A stretch of DNA of 64,000 bases, taken from assembly GCF_943192895.1 (NCBI RefSeq), contig NZ_CALPCB010000002.1, positions 62,001 through 126,000 on the forward strand. The letters are read 5' to 3'. Shown piece after piece: positions 34,282 through 43,424 of this stretch (position 1 is the stretch's first letter; each line of letters starts with the position of its first letter). This DNA comes from Veillonella_A intestinalis. GTDB taxonomy: Bacteria > Bacillota > Negativicutes > Veillonellales > Veillonellaceae. Both the position numbers and the translations under genes were made by a program. The notes under the pieces were generated by a model that did not search any database, was not told the origin of the DNA, and was given only the letters and a program-made list of their open reading frames with translations.

Positions 34282-36351
34282 ATGGAACAATTCCAAATGG
34301 ACCTTGCAGGTCGTACCCTTACTATTGAAACAGGGGAACTTGCAAAACAAGCAGGCGGTGCAGCCTTAGTGCGTTATGGTGATACAGTAGTGTTAGTAAC
34401 TGCTACAGCATCTAAAGAAGCAAAAGATATTGACTTCTTCCCATTGACCGTTGATTATGAAGAAAAAATGTATGCTGTAGGACGTATTCCTGGTGGCTTT
34501 GTAAAACGTGAAGGACGTCCGCCAGAAACGGCGATTCTTCATAGTCGTTTAATTGACCGTCCGATTCGCCCATTATTTGATAAAGGTTGCCGTAATGATG
34601 TACATGTATGTGCTACTGTACTGTCTGTAGACCAAGATAATGCCCCTGAAATTTGCGGCATGATTGGTGCTTCCGCAGCATTAGCGCTTTCTGATATTCC
34701 TTGGGCTGGCCCAATTGCCGGGGTTCGCATTGGCCGTGTTGGTGGCACTTTTGTGATTAACCCAACTGTAGCACAATTAGAAGCGAGTGATTTAAATGTA
34801 GTAGTTGCTGGTACTAAAGATGCTATTTTGATGGTTGAAGGTGGCGCTCAGGAAGTAGCTGAAGACGTATTGTTAGATGCTATCATGGCAGCTCATGAAG
34901 AAATTAAACGCATTGTAGCGTTCCAAGAAGAAATGGTAGCCGTAGCGGGCAAAGAAAAACGTGTATTGCCAACCCATGCGCTTAACGAAGAAATTTTAGC
35001 AGCTGTTAAAGAATATGCTCATGATGCATTAGATAAAGCTGTTCGTTGTGCTGATAAACAGCAACGTGATGCTCAACAAGATGAAGTATATGCTGATACA
35101 AAGGCTCATTTTGAAGAAATCTACCCAGACAATATGGCTGATGTTTCTATGGCTCTTGAAAAAATGACCAAAGAAATTGTGCGTCATATGATTACGGTAG
35201 AAAAAATTCGTCCTGATGGTCGTCAATTAGATGAAGTACGTCCAATTAGCGTTCGTGTTGGTGTATTGCCTCGGACTCATGGTTCTGGTTTATTTACTCG
35301 TGGCCAAACACAAGTACTTAATATCTGTACATTAGCTCCATTATCTGAAAAACAAACTATTGATGGTATTGGTATTGAAACAGAAAAACGCTACATTCAT
35401 CATTATAATTTCCCATCTTATTCTGTAGGTGAAGCTCGTTCCTCTCGGGGGCCAGGTCGTCGTGAAATTGGTCATGGTGCTTTAGCGGAACGTGCTTTAC
35501 TAGCTGTTTTACCAACAGAAGAAGAATTCCCATATGCTATGCGCTTAGTGTCTGAAGTATTGGAATCTAATGGTTCCAGCTCTATGGCGTCTGTATGTGG
35601 TAGTACCTTATCCTTAATGGATGCAGGGGTACCTATTAAAGCACCAGTAGCTGGTATTGCGATGGGTCTTGTTACACAAGGTGAACATTATACCATTTTG
35701 ACAGATATTCAAGGCATGGAAGATGCTTTAGGGGATATGGACTTTAAAGTGGCTGGTACGGCAAAAGGTGTTACAGCTATCCAAATGGATATTAAAATTT
35801 CTGGTTTGTCCCGTGAAATCTTAAAAGAAGCATTAGAACAAGCTCATAAAGGTCGTATGCACATTATGGGTAAAATGTTAGCTGTTATTGAGGCTCCACG
35901 TGGCAATATGTCACCGTGGGCACCTCGCATTATTACAATGCATATTGATCCAGATAAGATTCGTGATGTTATTGGTCAAGGTGGTAAAGTAATTCGCAGC
36001 ATTATTGAAGAAACGGGTGCCAAAATTGATATTGAAGATGATGGTACGATCTTTATTGCCGCTGTAGAAGAAGCATCTGCTAATAAAGCGATTGAAATTA
36101 TTACTAATTTGACAAAAGAAGTAGAAGTAGGCGAAGTATACCTTGGTAAAGTAACACGCCTTATGAACTTTGGTGCTTTTGTTGAAGTATTACCTGGTAA
36201 AGAAGGGTTAGTACATATTTCTAAATTGGCTAAAGAGCGTGTAGAAAATGTAGAAGATGTTGTTAACGTAGGCGATGAAATTATGGTCAAAGTTATCGAA
36301 ATTGATAAACAAGGTCGTATTAATTTGTCTCGTAAAGATTGTTTGAAATAA
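34282..36351 (+). CDS. pnp: Polyribonucleotide nucleotidyltransferase (PNPase)
   Basis: The 689-residue protein has two RNase PH domains (about 1-215 and 305-540), an alpha-helical linker, a KH domain (about 553-612, with the GxxG loop VIGQGGKVIRSI) and an S1 domain (about 620-689). The active second PH core has the PGRREIGHG segment. It degrades RNA phosphorolytically from the 3' end. GAGGAGG precedes the ATG. dut follows 27 bp downstream. Confidence 0.97.
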   Translation: MEQFQMDLAGRTLTIETGELAKQAGGAALVRYGDTVVLVTATASKEAKDIDFFPLTVDYEEKMYAVGRIPGGFVKREGRPPETAILHSRLIDRPIRPLFDKGCRNDVHVCATVLSVDQDNAPEICGMIGASAALALSDIPWAGPIAGVRIGRVGGTFVINPTVAQLEASDLNVVVAGTKDAILMVEGGAQEVAEDVLLDAIMAAHEEIKRIVAFQEEMVAVAGKEKRVLPTHALNEEILAAVKEYAHDALDKAVRCADKQQRDAQQDEVYADTKAHFEEIYPDNMADVSMALEKMTKEIVRHMITVEKIRPDGRQLDEVRPISVRVGVLPRTHGSGLFTRGQTQVLNICTLAPLSEKQTIDGIGIETEKRYIHHYNFPSYSVGEARSSRGPGRREIGHGALAERALLAVLPTEEEFPYAMRLVSEVLESNGSSSMASVCGSTLSLMDAGVPIKAPVAGIAMGLVTQGEHYTILTDIQGMEDALGDMDFKVAGTAKGVTAIQMDIKISGLSREILKEALEQAHKGRMHIMGKMLAVIEAPRGNMSPWAPRIITMHIDPDKIRDVIGQGGKVIRSIIEETGAKIDIEDDGTIFIAAVEEASANKAIEIITNLTKEVEVGEVYLGKVTRLMNFGAFVEVLPGKEGLVHISKLAKERVENVEDVVNVGDEIMVKVIEIDKQGRINLSRKDCLK

Positions 36352-36378
36352 ACTACCGATTGAAAGAGGAGTCGTTAG

Positions 36379-36828
36379 ATGGATATACGTGGATTTGAAG
36401 TTGTCTCGCAGTATGATGATAAAGATATTGCATTACCTAGACGTAAAACAACGGAAAGTGCAGGGTATGATATTGAATGTGCCGAGGCTGTGACAATTAA
36501 CCCTGGTGAAATGAAGTTAGTTGCTACAGGTCTTAAGGCCTTTATGAATTATGATGAATACTTGGCGATTCATATTCGTTCAAGTATGGCCATTAAGCGG
36601 CATCTCATGCTAGTAAATAGCACTGGGATTATTGACAGTGATTATTACAACAATGAAGAAAATGAAGGCCATATTTTAATTGCTCTTATTAATATGGGGC
36701 AAGAAGCAGTAAGTCTTGAAAAAGGTGAGCGAGTGGCGCAAGGTATTTTCTCTAAATATTTAATTACTAGTGATGATGATGCTACAGGTATTCGTACTGG
36801 TGGCATTGGTAGCACAGGTAATAATTAA
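36379..36828 (+). CDS. dut: dUTP diphosphatase (dUTPase)
   Basis: The 149-residue trimeric dUTPase has the five family motifs: SAGYDI (about 27-32), IRSSMA (about 66-71), the GIIDSDYYN segment with the catalytic Asp (about 83-91), KGERVAQGIF (about 115-124) and the C-terminal RTGGIGST. It hydrolyses dUTP to dUMP, keeping uracil out of DNA. It follows pnp closely and ends before a terminator. Confidence 0.93.
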   Translation: MDIRGFEVVSQYDDKDIALPRRKTTESAGYDIECAEAVTINPGEMKLVATGLKAFMNYDEYLAIHIRSSMAIKRHLMLVNSTGIIDSDYYNNEENEGHILIALINMGQEAVSLEKGERVAQGIFSKYLITSDDDATGIRTGGIGSTGNN

Positions 36829-36835
36829 TTAAACA

Positions 36836-36925
36836 AATACTCCCAGAGTGAGTTCTGTTCTTATCTATTTTGCTTTATTGCATAAGTAATAAGAAATGAA
36901 CATACTCTGAGGAGTATTTTTATTT
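36836..36925 (+). terminator. Rho-independent terminator after dut
   Basis: AATACTCC and AGAGT pair with ACTCT and GGAGTATT across a long, partly structured loop, then TTTTTATTTTT follows. Between this and the NUDIX gene at 37088 I see only AT-rich sequence without a confident promoter. Confidence 0.8.
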
Positions 36926-37087
36926 TTCCTTTACCTTTGGTTGTAGTATGTTACAATAAATAGAGAATACCTTTCAATTTTGTAATTTTACAGTGTAGAG
37001 ATTGTAAGTTTATTTAGTCGTAAATTGTTGTAAAATAGTGCTTGCGTTAACTTTTTATAACGTATAGGGCTTAGTAGGAGCGTATAT

Positions 37088-37621
37088 ATGAGTATACATA
37101 AAGAAAAACAAATATCTTCAGAAATGAAATTTGATGGGCGATTAATCAAAGTTACTTTTGATGTGGCGGAAGTAAATGGTAAAGAAGCCTGGCGTGAAGT
37201 TGTTCATCATCCGGGAGCCAGTGCCATTGTAGTTATTGATGAAAAAGGGCGCATTGTTATGGAACGTCAGTTCCGTTATGCGTTAGATTGTGGTTTATTA
37301 GAAATTCCTGCCGGTAAACTAGATAAAGGGGAAGATCCGCTGACTTGTGCTAAGCGTGAATTAGAAGAGGAAACAGGCTATAAAGCAGCAGAATGGATTT
37401 CTTTAGGACCTATTGCTACTAGCCCAGGTTTTTGTAATGAAATTATTCATTTGTTTATTGCTAAAGAGTTAAGCAAAGGGCAGACTCATTGGGATGAAGA
37501 TGAGTATGTAGAGCTTGAATATTATACTTTAAACGAATTAATGGAAGCGATTCGTAACGAAGAAATTAAAGATGGCAAAACTTTGGCTGCTTTAGCATTA
37601 GCCATGCCCTATCTTAAATAA
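37088..37621 (+). CDS. NUDIX hydrolase, ADP-ribose pyrophosphatase type
   Basis: The 177-residue protein has a complete Nudix box from GKLDKGEDPLTCAKRELEEE to TGY (about 77-99), giving the GX5EX7REUXEEXGU pattern. A preceding MERQFRYAL segment and a trailing SPGFCNEIIHLF are typical of NudF/ADP-ribose pyrophosphatases. The likely reaction is ADP-ribose to AMP and ribose 5-phosphate. The neighbouring deoB, which also concerns pentose phosphates, supports this. Confidence 0.88.
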   Translation: MSIHKEKQISSEMKFDGRLIKVTFDVAEVNGKEAWREVVHHPGASAIVVIDEKGRIVMERQFRYALDCGLLEIPAGKLDKGEDPLTCAKRELEEETGYKAAEWISLGPIATSPGFCNEIIHLFIAKELSKGQTHWDEDEYVELEYYTLNELMEAIRNEEIKDGKTLAALALAMPYLK

Positions 37622-37704
37622 CTGATAGTAGCAATAAGGCCTAATATTACATAATGTAAAGTAATAGAAAGTTGTAGTGACGTAAATAAGAATTGAGGCG
37701 TACT

Positions 37705-38880
37705 ATGTTTAAACGAATAATTTTAATTGTCATGGACAGTGTTGGTATTGGTCACGCCGTAGATGCTAATTTATTTGGTGATGAAGGTGCTAATACTATT
37801 GGCCATATTGAAAAAGTCGGTGGGGTGTTACGTTGTCCTACGTTAAAACGTTTAGGTTTAGCAGAAATTTCTGATATTCAGCGTGATGAAGAACCCGTAC
37901 AAGGGTTATTTGGTCGTCTTCATGAAAAGAGTAAAGGGAAAGATACGACTAGTGGTCATTGGGAATTATTAGGTCATCCTGTAGAGGTGCCATTTCCCAC
38001 ATTTTACGAAGGTTTTCCTAAGGAAGTGATGGATGCCTTTACGCGTGAAACCGGATATGGATATTTAGGTAATGAAGTGGCTTCTGGTACTGAAATTATA
38101 GAGCGTTTAGGAGCTGAGCATATAAAGACAGGCAAGCCTATTGTGTATACTTCAGCTGATTCAGTATTTCAAATTGCGGCACACGAAGATATTATTCCGT
38201 TAGAGGAGTTGTATCGCATTTGTAAGATTACTCGTGAAAAAGTATGTATTGGTGATTATTACGTGGGGCGTATTATTGCACGACCTTTTGTGGGTGAATT
38301 AGGTCATTTTAAGCGAACTGCTAATCGTCATGATTATAGTCGTATGCCAGAGAAAACCTTATATTGGGAAATTTTACAGCAGCATAAGCTACAAACTATT
38401 GGCGTTGGTAAAATTGGTGATATTTATGCTAATGTAGGTATTAGTGAATCCTATCCAACAAAATCGAATGCACATGGCATGAATGAAGCTGCTCGTTTAT
38501 TAGGAGGTACTTTTAAAGAAGGCCTTATGATGATTAACTTAGTTGAGTTTGATAGCCTCTATGGCCATCGTCGTGATGTAATAGGCTATAAGCGCGCTTT
38601 GGAAGACTTTGATTACCAGTTAGGCGGTTTTATAGAATTATTACAGCCTGAGGATTTACTATTAATTACGGCAGATCATGGAAATGATCCTACATGGGCT
38701 GGCACAGATCATACTCGTGAATTAGTGCCCCTATTAGGTTATTGGAAGGGTTTACGTCGACCTGTTGCGTTAGGGGACCGTGATACTTTTGCTGATGTGG
38801 GGCAGACTATATTAGATAATTTTGGACTGGTTGGTCATATGGGCACAAGTTTTTTAGAATGTATTAAGGAGGCAAAATAG
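37705..38880 (+). CDS. deoB: Phosphopentomutase
   Basis: The 391-residue alkaline-phosphatase-superfamily enzyme interconverts ribose/deoxyribose 1- and 5-phosphates. Visible features are the N-terminal VMDSVGIGHA with a metal-binding Asp, KDTTSGHWE with the phosphorylated Thr (about 82-90), TADHGNDPTW and TDHTRE (about 321-340). ATG 37705 is preferred to TTG 37693, because GAGGCG lies between them. AGGAGG near its 3' end serves the next gene, starting one base after the stop. Confidence 0.95.
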   Translation: MFKRIILIVMDSVGIGHAVDANLFGDEGANTIGHIEKVGGVLRCPTLKRLGLAEISDIQRDEEPVQGLFGRLHEKSKGKDTTSGHWELLGHPVEVPFPTFYEGFPKEVMDAFTRETGYGYLGNEVASGTEIIERLGAEHIKTGKPIVYTSADSVFQIAAHEDIIPLEELYRICKITREKVCIGDYYVGRIIARPFVGELGHFKRTANRHDYSRMPEKTLYWEILQQHKLQTIGVGKIGDIYANVGISESYPTKSNAHGMNEAARLLGGTFKEGLMMINLVEFDSLYGHRRDVIGYKRALEDFDYQLGGFIELLQPEDLLLITADHGNDPTWAGTDHTRELVPLLGYWKGLRRPVALGDRDTFADVGQTILDNFGLVGHMGTSFLECIKEAK

Positions 38881-38881
38881 T

Positions 38882-39187
38882 ATGAGTTGTACACATAATA
38901 AGAAAGAAATTCCTACGGATCCACAAGAAAGAGCACGCTATGATTGGGCAAAGCAGCAAACTGAAGTAGCTAAAGCACAAGGTATGGATAGTACAGAATT
39001 GCATGCTCTATTTAAATATATTATGGAGTTAGATGTAAACGCTGTGAGTCAATCTGGCACAGAGGAAGTGCATGCTGTATTTCGTCGCGCTTTAGGCCAA
39101 GCTACAACGGCGCTTGAAGCTGGTCAGCCAGTAGCTGTAGCGCTTAATTTATTCCGTTGCATTATGCATGGGGATTTGAAGAAATAA
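38882..39187 (+). CDS. Small hypothetical protein, operon partner of deoB
   Basis: I do not recognise this 101-residue, apparently all-helical soluble protein. It starts MSCTHNKKE and is rich in Ala, Glu and Gln. It has no signal peptide or membrane segment. It begins one base after deoB, with AGGAGG about 9 bp upstream, and is followed by a strong terminator, so it is the last gene of the NUDIX-deoB run. Confidence 0.7.
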   Translation: MSCTHNKKEIPTDPQERARYDWAKQQTEVAKAQGMDSTELHALFKYIMELDVNAVSQSGTEEVHAVFRRALGQATTALEAGQPVAVALNLFRCIMHGDLKK

Positions 39188-39203
39188 TAAGAGTCGAAAT
39201 GAC

Positions 39204-39248
39204 AAAAGGAACTACGTCTCAGTTAATATTTGAGAGTAGTTCCTTTTT
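39204..39248 (+). terminator. Rho-independent terminator after the deoB operon
   Basis: AAAGGAACTAC and CTCA pair with TGAG and GTAGTTCCTTT across a 9-nt loop, followed by TTTTT. Confidence 0.9.
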
Positions 39249-39261
39249 ATATGCACAAATT

Positions 39262-39296
39262 AAAAAAAGCGCCGTAACTAGGTTACAACGCTTTTA
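39262..39296 (-). terminator. Rho-independent terminator of rpsT
   Basis: Read on the minus strand, AAAGCG-tt-GTAAC pairs with GTTAC-gg-CGCTTT and is followed by a T-run, 12 bp after the rpsT stop. It abuts the opposite-facing terminator at 39204-39248. Confidence 0.88.
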
Positions 39297-39307
39297 GTGC
39301 CTTAGAA

Positions 39308-39568
39308 TTATAAAGCATTCACTTTAGCAGCCAAGTTGGATTTTTTACGAGCTGCTGTGTTTTTATGAAGAACGCCTTTGGAGGCTGCTTTATCAATTAC
39401 GCTAGTAGCTTGAACAAGTGCTTTTTTAGCATCTTCTACTGCGCCAGCTTCTACAGCTTCAACCGTTTTGCGTGTAGCTGTACGAATTTGAGATTTCACA
39501 GCGGAGTTTTTCGCACGACGTTCAGCGTCTGTTTTTACGCTTCTAATACTGGATTTGATATTTGGCAA
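39308..39568 (-). CDS. rpsT: 30S ribosomal protein S20
   Basis: The 86-residue basic protein matches S20: LPNIKSSIRSVKTDAERRAKN at the start and LHKNTAARKKSNLAAKVNAL at the end, with three long helices. S20 binds the 5' domain of 16S rRNA. The start is TTG at 39568, eight bases after a perfect AGGAGG, giving the canonical (M)PNIKS N-terminus; upstream ATG codons lie in the leader. It is the only ribosomal gene on the minus strand here, facing away from polA. Confidence 0.95.
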   Translation of the reverse strand: MPNIKSSIRSVKTDAERRAKNSAVKSQIRTATRKTVEAVEAGAVEDAKKALVQATSVIDKAASKGVLHKNTAARKKSNLAAKVNAL

Positions 39569-39608
39569 TTGAGTCACCTCCTTATGATTACAATAATATA
39601 CCTGAATA

Positions 39609-39637
39609 ATTATAGCATAGAGCGTATGGTTGTGCAA
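39609..39637 (-). promoter_or_regulatory. Promoter of rpsT
   Basis: On the minus strand TTGCAC (39637-39632) and TATAAT (39614-39609) are 17 bp apart, and the -10 is extended by TGC. The predicted leader is about 35 nt. Confidence 0.8.
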
Positions 39638-39670
39638 TACCTTTGAAGGATTAGTTTTGTTATATATTTG

Positions 39671-39695
39671 TGATATAATAGTTTAAGATATAATA
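39671..39695 (+). promoter_or_regulatory. Candidate promoter(s) of polA
   Basis: TGATATAAT (39671-39679) is an extended -10, and a second TATAAT lies at 39690-39695. No strong -35 is seen for either. Confidence 0.5.
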
Positions 39696-39744
39696 GACAG
39701 GAAAGTTTTCATACAGTATAGTTCCTATCCGTGAGAGGTGTTTT

Positions 39745-42393
39745 ATGAAAAAATTAATGATTATAGATGGTAGTAGCTTGTTATACCGTGCTTTTTTTGC
39801 ATTGCCACCCCTTAGCAATGCCCTAGGTGTACCAACGAATGCGGTGTATGGCTTTTTAACAATGCTTGTGAAATTATATAATGATTTACAACCTGATTAT
39901 GTAGCGGTTGCCTTTGATAAAGGGAAAGAAACATTTCGTACAGAACTATATGCTGATTATAAAGGGAATCGGCCTAATGCGCCAGATGATTTACGTCCTC
40001 AATTTGGACTTATTCGTGAAGTACTAGAAGCTTTAGGAATTTCAGTTATCGAGCAAGAAGGCTATGAAGGGGACGATATTATTGGCTCCTTGAGTAAAAA
40101 ATTAGGCAGTAAGGATACAGCTGTATATATTATTACTGGGGATCGGGATAGTTTACAACTTGTGGATGAGCATAGTACTGTGTATTTAACGAAAAAAGGG
40201 ATTAGTGATATGCTCGAAGTGCGTCCTGATACAATGGCTGATGAATATGGTTATGGTCCAGAGCAAGTAATTGATATGAAAGCCCTTATGGGTGATAGTT
40301 CAGATAATATTCCAGGGGTGCCAGGTGTTGGTGAAAAAACGGCTCTTAAATTGCTAACTGAATATGGCACATTGGAAGGTGTGTATGAAAATATTGATGG
40401 CATTAAAGGTAAGTTAAAAGAAAAACTATCAGATAATAAAGAGCTGGCCTTTTTATCTCGTACATTAGCAACGATTAAAACTGACATGGATTTAGACTAT
40501 ACGCTAGAGGATTTTGTAACAGCGGCTCATGAAACAGAAATTGTGCCTTTGTTTGATCGATTAGGTTTTCATAATGTAACGCCACGTCTTATTAAAGCCA
40601 TGGGGATTACAGCACCAGCACCATCTGATAGTGAGTCTTTATTTGCCGCTTTTGCAGATTCACCGATAGATACAAAAGAAACAGTGACTACTTTAGGGGA
40701 AACTGAAGTAAGTGCTGATTTTTATACAAATAAGGTATTAGCATTTCATTTAAAAACAGCTGGTAGCCATCCATTTAGAACGATTGATACAGTCTATGTA
40801 AGTAATGGTGAAGCAGTTGCTAAATTAGATGGTAGTACAGAAGCAATAAAAGAATTAGTGGCTTCTATGTTACAAAAGGCGGCTGGCATTGTAACGGAAG
40901 ATGCTAAACTTCTTATGGAGGTAACGGGTGAAACGACACCAGGCCCGCTTGATTTATTTGATACATCTAAAGAGCCTCGAGTTTGGGATATAACCTTAAT
41001 GGCCTATTTAGCAGATCCAACGCGCACTAACTATGGTATCTCTTATTTATGTGAACGTTTTGGTGCGCCTGTAGTACCTGCAAGTGGTGATGATGTAGAG
41101 TTTGTAGCTACTGTAAACGCTTTAGTCGATATGAAGTCCGTAGCTGTTGAAGTATTAACTGATAATGGCCTTTGGGATTTATATAAAACTATTGAATTGC
41201 CATTAATTCGTACATTATTGGTGATGGAAAAAAATGGCATTTATATTGACAAAGCGGCGTTAGAAGAAACGCAAGCACTCTTTGAAAAAGAAGCGGATGA
41301 ACTTCGTGAGGCGATTTACAAAGAAGCGGGTGAAGAATTTAATATTAATTCACCTAAACAGCTAGGGGTTATTTTATTTGAAAAACTAAATTTGCCAGTT
41401 ATTAAAAAGACAAAAACTGGATATTCTACCAATGCAGAAGTATTGGATTTATTGCGTAATGATCATCCTATTATTGAACTAATATTAAAATATCGTACAG
41501 TAGTTAAGTTGATTTCCACGTACTTAGAAGGCTTAAAACCACTGATTAATACTAAGACGGAACGTATTCATAGTACCTTTAATCAGATGGTTACAGCGAC
41601 AGGTCGTTTAAGTAGTTCTGATCCTAATTTACAAAATATTCCTGTCCGTTCTGAAAAAGGCCGTGAAATTCGTGCGTTATTCTTGCCTGGTGAAGGCTAT
41701 GACACTTTGGTAAGCGCTGACTACTCTCAAATTGAATTGCGAATCTTGGCCCATTTGTCAGAAGACCCTGCACTCATTAAAGCCTTTTTAGATGGTGAGG
41801 ATATTCATCGTTTTACAGCCGCTGAAGTATTAGGCAAGTCTATTGAGGAGGTAACGCCTACAGAGCGTTCTCATGCAAAGGCTGTCAACTTTGGGATTAT
41901 TTATGGTATCAGTGATTTTGGTCTATCCCGCGATTTAGGTATTACCCGAGGGGAAGCCAAAGAATATATTGACTTATATTTTAGTCGTTATCCAAAAGTT
42001 AAAGAATATATGGATGCTATGGTAGCGGAGGCTCATGAAACGGGGTCAGTACGTACTATGTTTGGCCGCGTACGAGCATTACCAGATATTAATAGTCGTA
42101 ATTTTAATCGTTGTTCTTTTGCAGAACGTACTGCTATGAATACGCCTATTCAAGGTAGTGCAGCAGATATTATTAAATTGGCTATGAATCAAGTGGCACA
42201 GCGATTAGAAGCGGAGAAGCTCACATCTCGTTTACTTTTACAAGTACATGATGAATTAGTATTAGAAGTAGTAAAAGCAGAAGAAGCCATTGTAGAAACC
42301 TTATTAGCAGATATTATGGACAGCGTGGTAGAATTGGTTGTACCACTTATTGTGGATGTACATAGTGCTACGAATTGGGCGGATGTAAAATAA
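39745..42393 (+). CDS. polA: DNA polymerase I
   Basis: The 882-residue protein has a 5'-3' exonuclease domain (about 1-295, with YRAFFALPPL, EGYEGDDIIG and GDSSDNIPGVPGVGEKTA), a central 3'-5' exonuclease-like domain (about 310-500) and a polymerase domain (about 520-882, with SADYSQIELRILAHLS motif A, the AKAVNFGIIYG motif B and QVHDELVLE motif C). The central domain reads AFHLKTAG where active proofreaders have the DxE metal ligands, so proofreading is probably lost, as in Taq and Bacillus Pol I. It serves repair and Okazaki fragment maturation. mutM and coaE follow, a common Firmicutes order. Confidence 0.96.
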   Translation: MKKLMIIDGSSLLYRAFFALPPLSNALGVPTNAVYGFLTMLVKLYNDLQPDYVAVAFDKGKETFRTELYADYKGNRPNAPDDLRPQFGLIREVLEALGISVIEQEGYEGDDIIGSLSKKLGSKDTAVYIITGDRDSLQLVDEHSTVYLTKKGISDMLEVRPDTMADEYGYGPEQVIDMKALMGDSSDNIPGVPGVGEKTALKLLTEYGTLEGVYENIDGIKGKLKEKLSDNKELAFLSRTLATIKTDMDLDYTLEDFVTAAHETEIVPLFDRLGFHNVTPRLIKAMGITAPAPSDSESLFAAFADSPIDTKETVTTLGETEVSADFYTNKVLAFHLKTAGSHPFRTIDTVYVSNGEAVAKLDGSTEAIKELVASMLQKAAGIVTEDAKLLMEVTGETTPGPLDLFDTSKEPRVWDITLMAYLADPTRTNYGISYLCERFGAPVVPASGDDVEFVATVNALVDMKSVAVEVLTDNGLWDLYKTIELPLIRTLLVMEKNGIYIDKAALEETQALFEKEADELREAIYKEAGEEFNINSPKQLGVILFEKLNLPVIKKTKTGYSTNAEVLDLLRNDHPIIELILKYRTVVKLISTYLEGLKPLINTKTERIHSTFNQMVTATGRLSSSDPNLQNIPVRSEKGREIRALFLPGEGYDTLVSADYSQIELRILAHLSEDPALIKAFLDGEDIHRFTAAEVLGKSIEEVTPTERSHAKAVNFGIIYGISDFGLSRDLGITRGEAKEYIDLYFSRYPKVKEYMDAMVAEAHETGSVRTMFGRVRALPDINSRNFNRCSFAERTAMNTPIQGSAADIIKLAMNQVAQRLEAEKLTSRLLLQVHDELVLEVVKAEEAIVETLLADIMDSVVELVVPLIVDVHSATNWADVK

Positions 42394-42419
42394 TAGAGTA
42401 GATGTAAAATAATAGAGTA
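42382..42419 (+). repeat. 19-bp tandem duplication covering the polA stop codon
   Basis: GATGTAAAATAATAGAGTA occurs at 42382-42400 and again directly at 42401-42419. The first copy contains the last codons and TAA of polA, so the duplication only lengthens the 3' region. Confidence 0.93.
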
Positions 42420-42464
42420 TACGTGTTATAGATTATAAGCTAGTGAAAGAAGTAGGGTGATAGG

Positions 42465-43289
42465 ATGCCAGAGTTACCAGAGGTAGAATTAATAAAGCGA
42501 TATATTCACGAACATACAGCAGGTAAGACTGTGGCGTCCGTAGAGTCTTTGCTGCCCCGTATGTGGCGAAATTGTCCAGCGCCTATGGCAGAAGAACTTA
42601 TAGTAGGACAGACCATTGAAGCAGTAAAACGGCGAGGTAAATATCTTATTATTACCTTTCAAAATACTTCTTTACAGCTTATTATTCATTTAAAGCTTAC
42701 AGGGCGTTTAATCTTTAGACCTCAAGCTGAAATAGAACGATTTGATCGTATCTTATTTCATTTTACTGATGGCACTCTACTAGCCTATGGCGATGTGCGT
42801 ACTTTAGGGGCTTTATATATTTTCGAATCCCCTAAGCAAATTGATTTAAAAGCTTATTTACATATGGGACTGGAGCCCTTGAGTCAATCCTTTACGAGTG
42901 GTAAACTATATGAGTTAACACGCCGTAGCAGTATGCCTATTAAACCTTTTCTATTAGGGCAACAGTATGTAGCGGGCATCGGCAATATTTATGCAGATGA
43001 AGCACTATTTTTAGCGCATGTATTACCTACACGGCCGGCAGATTCACTTACTGAAAAGGAAGTGAAAGCCTTACATCGGGCGTTACGAAAAGTATTGCGT
43101 GATAGTTTAGCGCGTGGTGGCACTAGTTTCAGAGATTATAAAAATGGTGCTGGTAATAAAGGACAAAATCAAGACTATTTGCTTGTGTATGGTCGTGGTG
43201 GCAAACCTTGTTTAGTTTGTAAACGACCATTACAAGATATGACATTACGTGGCCGCCATACTGTATTTTGTGGCCATTGTCAAAAATAA
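42465..43289 (+). CDS. mutM: Formamidopyrimidine-DNA glycosylase
   Basis: The 274-residue base-excision enzyme begins PELPEVE, whose Pro after Met removal is the catalytic nucleophile. It has a helix-two-turn-helix region (about 130-220, with AGIGNIYADEALF) and a C-terminal zinc finger CLVCKRP...FCGHC. It removes oxidised purines such as 8-oxoguanine and nicks the strand. The polA neighbour fits a repair role. Confidence 0.95.
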   Translation: MPELPEVELIKRYIHEHTAGKTVASVESLLPRMWRNCPAPMAEELIVGQTIEAVKRRGKYLIITFQNTSLQLIIHLKLTGRLIFRPQAEIERFDRILFHFTDGTLLAYGDVRTLGALYIFESPKQIDLKAYLHMGLEPLSQSFTSGKLYELTRRSSMPIKPFLLGQQYVAGIGNIYADEALFLAHVLPTRPADSLTEKEVKALHRALRKVLRDSLARGGTSFRDYKNGAGNKGQNQDYLLVYGRGGKPCLVCKRPLQDMTLRGRHTVFCGHCQK

Positions 43290-43424
43290 AATTAGTAGGT
43301 ATAGTATATTTCTGTTAGTGAATATTTTTAGTATTAATTAGTATGACTGTCAGTACATAATATGACTTAGTATAGATATGGTGGCAGAATTATATAATAA
43401 TTAATCTTCACAGTAGGAGATTGT

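Noticed and set aside
37647..37659. TTACATAATGTAA palindrome upstream of deoB as an operator
   Set aside because: It is short, AT-rich and expected by chance at this base composition; no promoter elements surround it.
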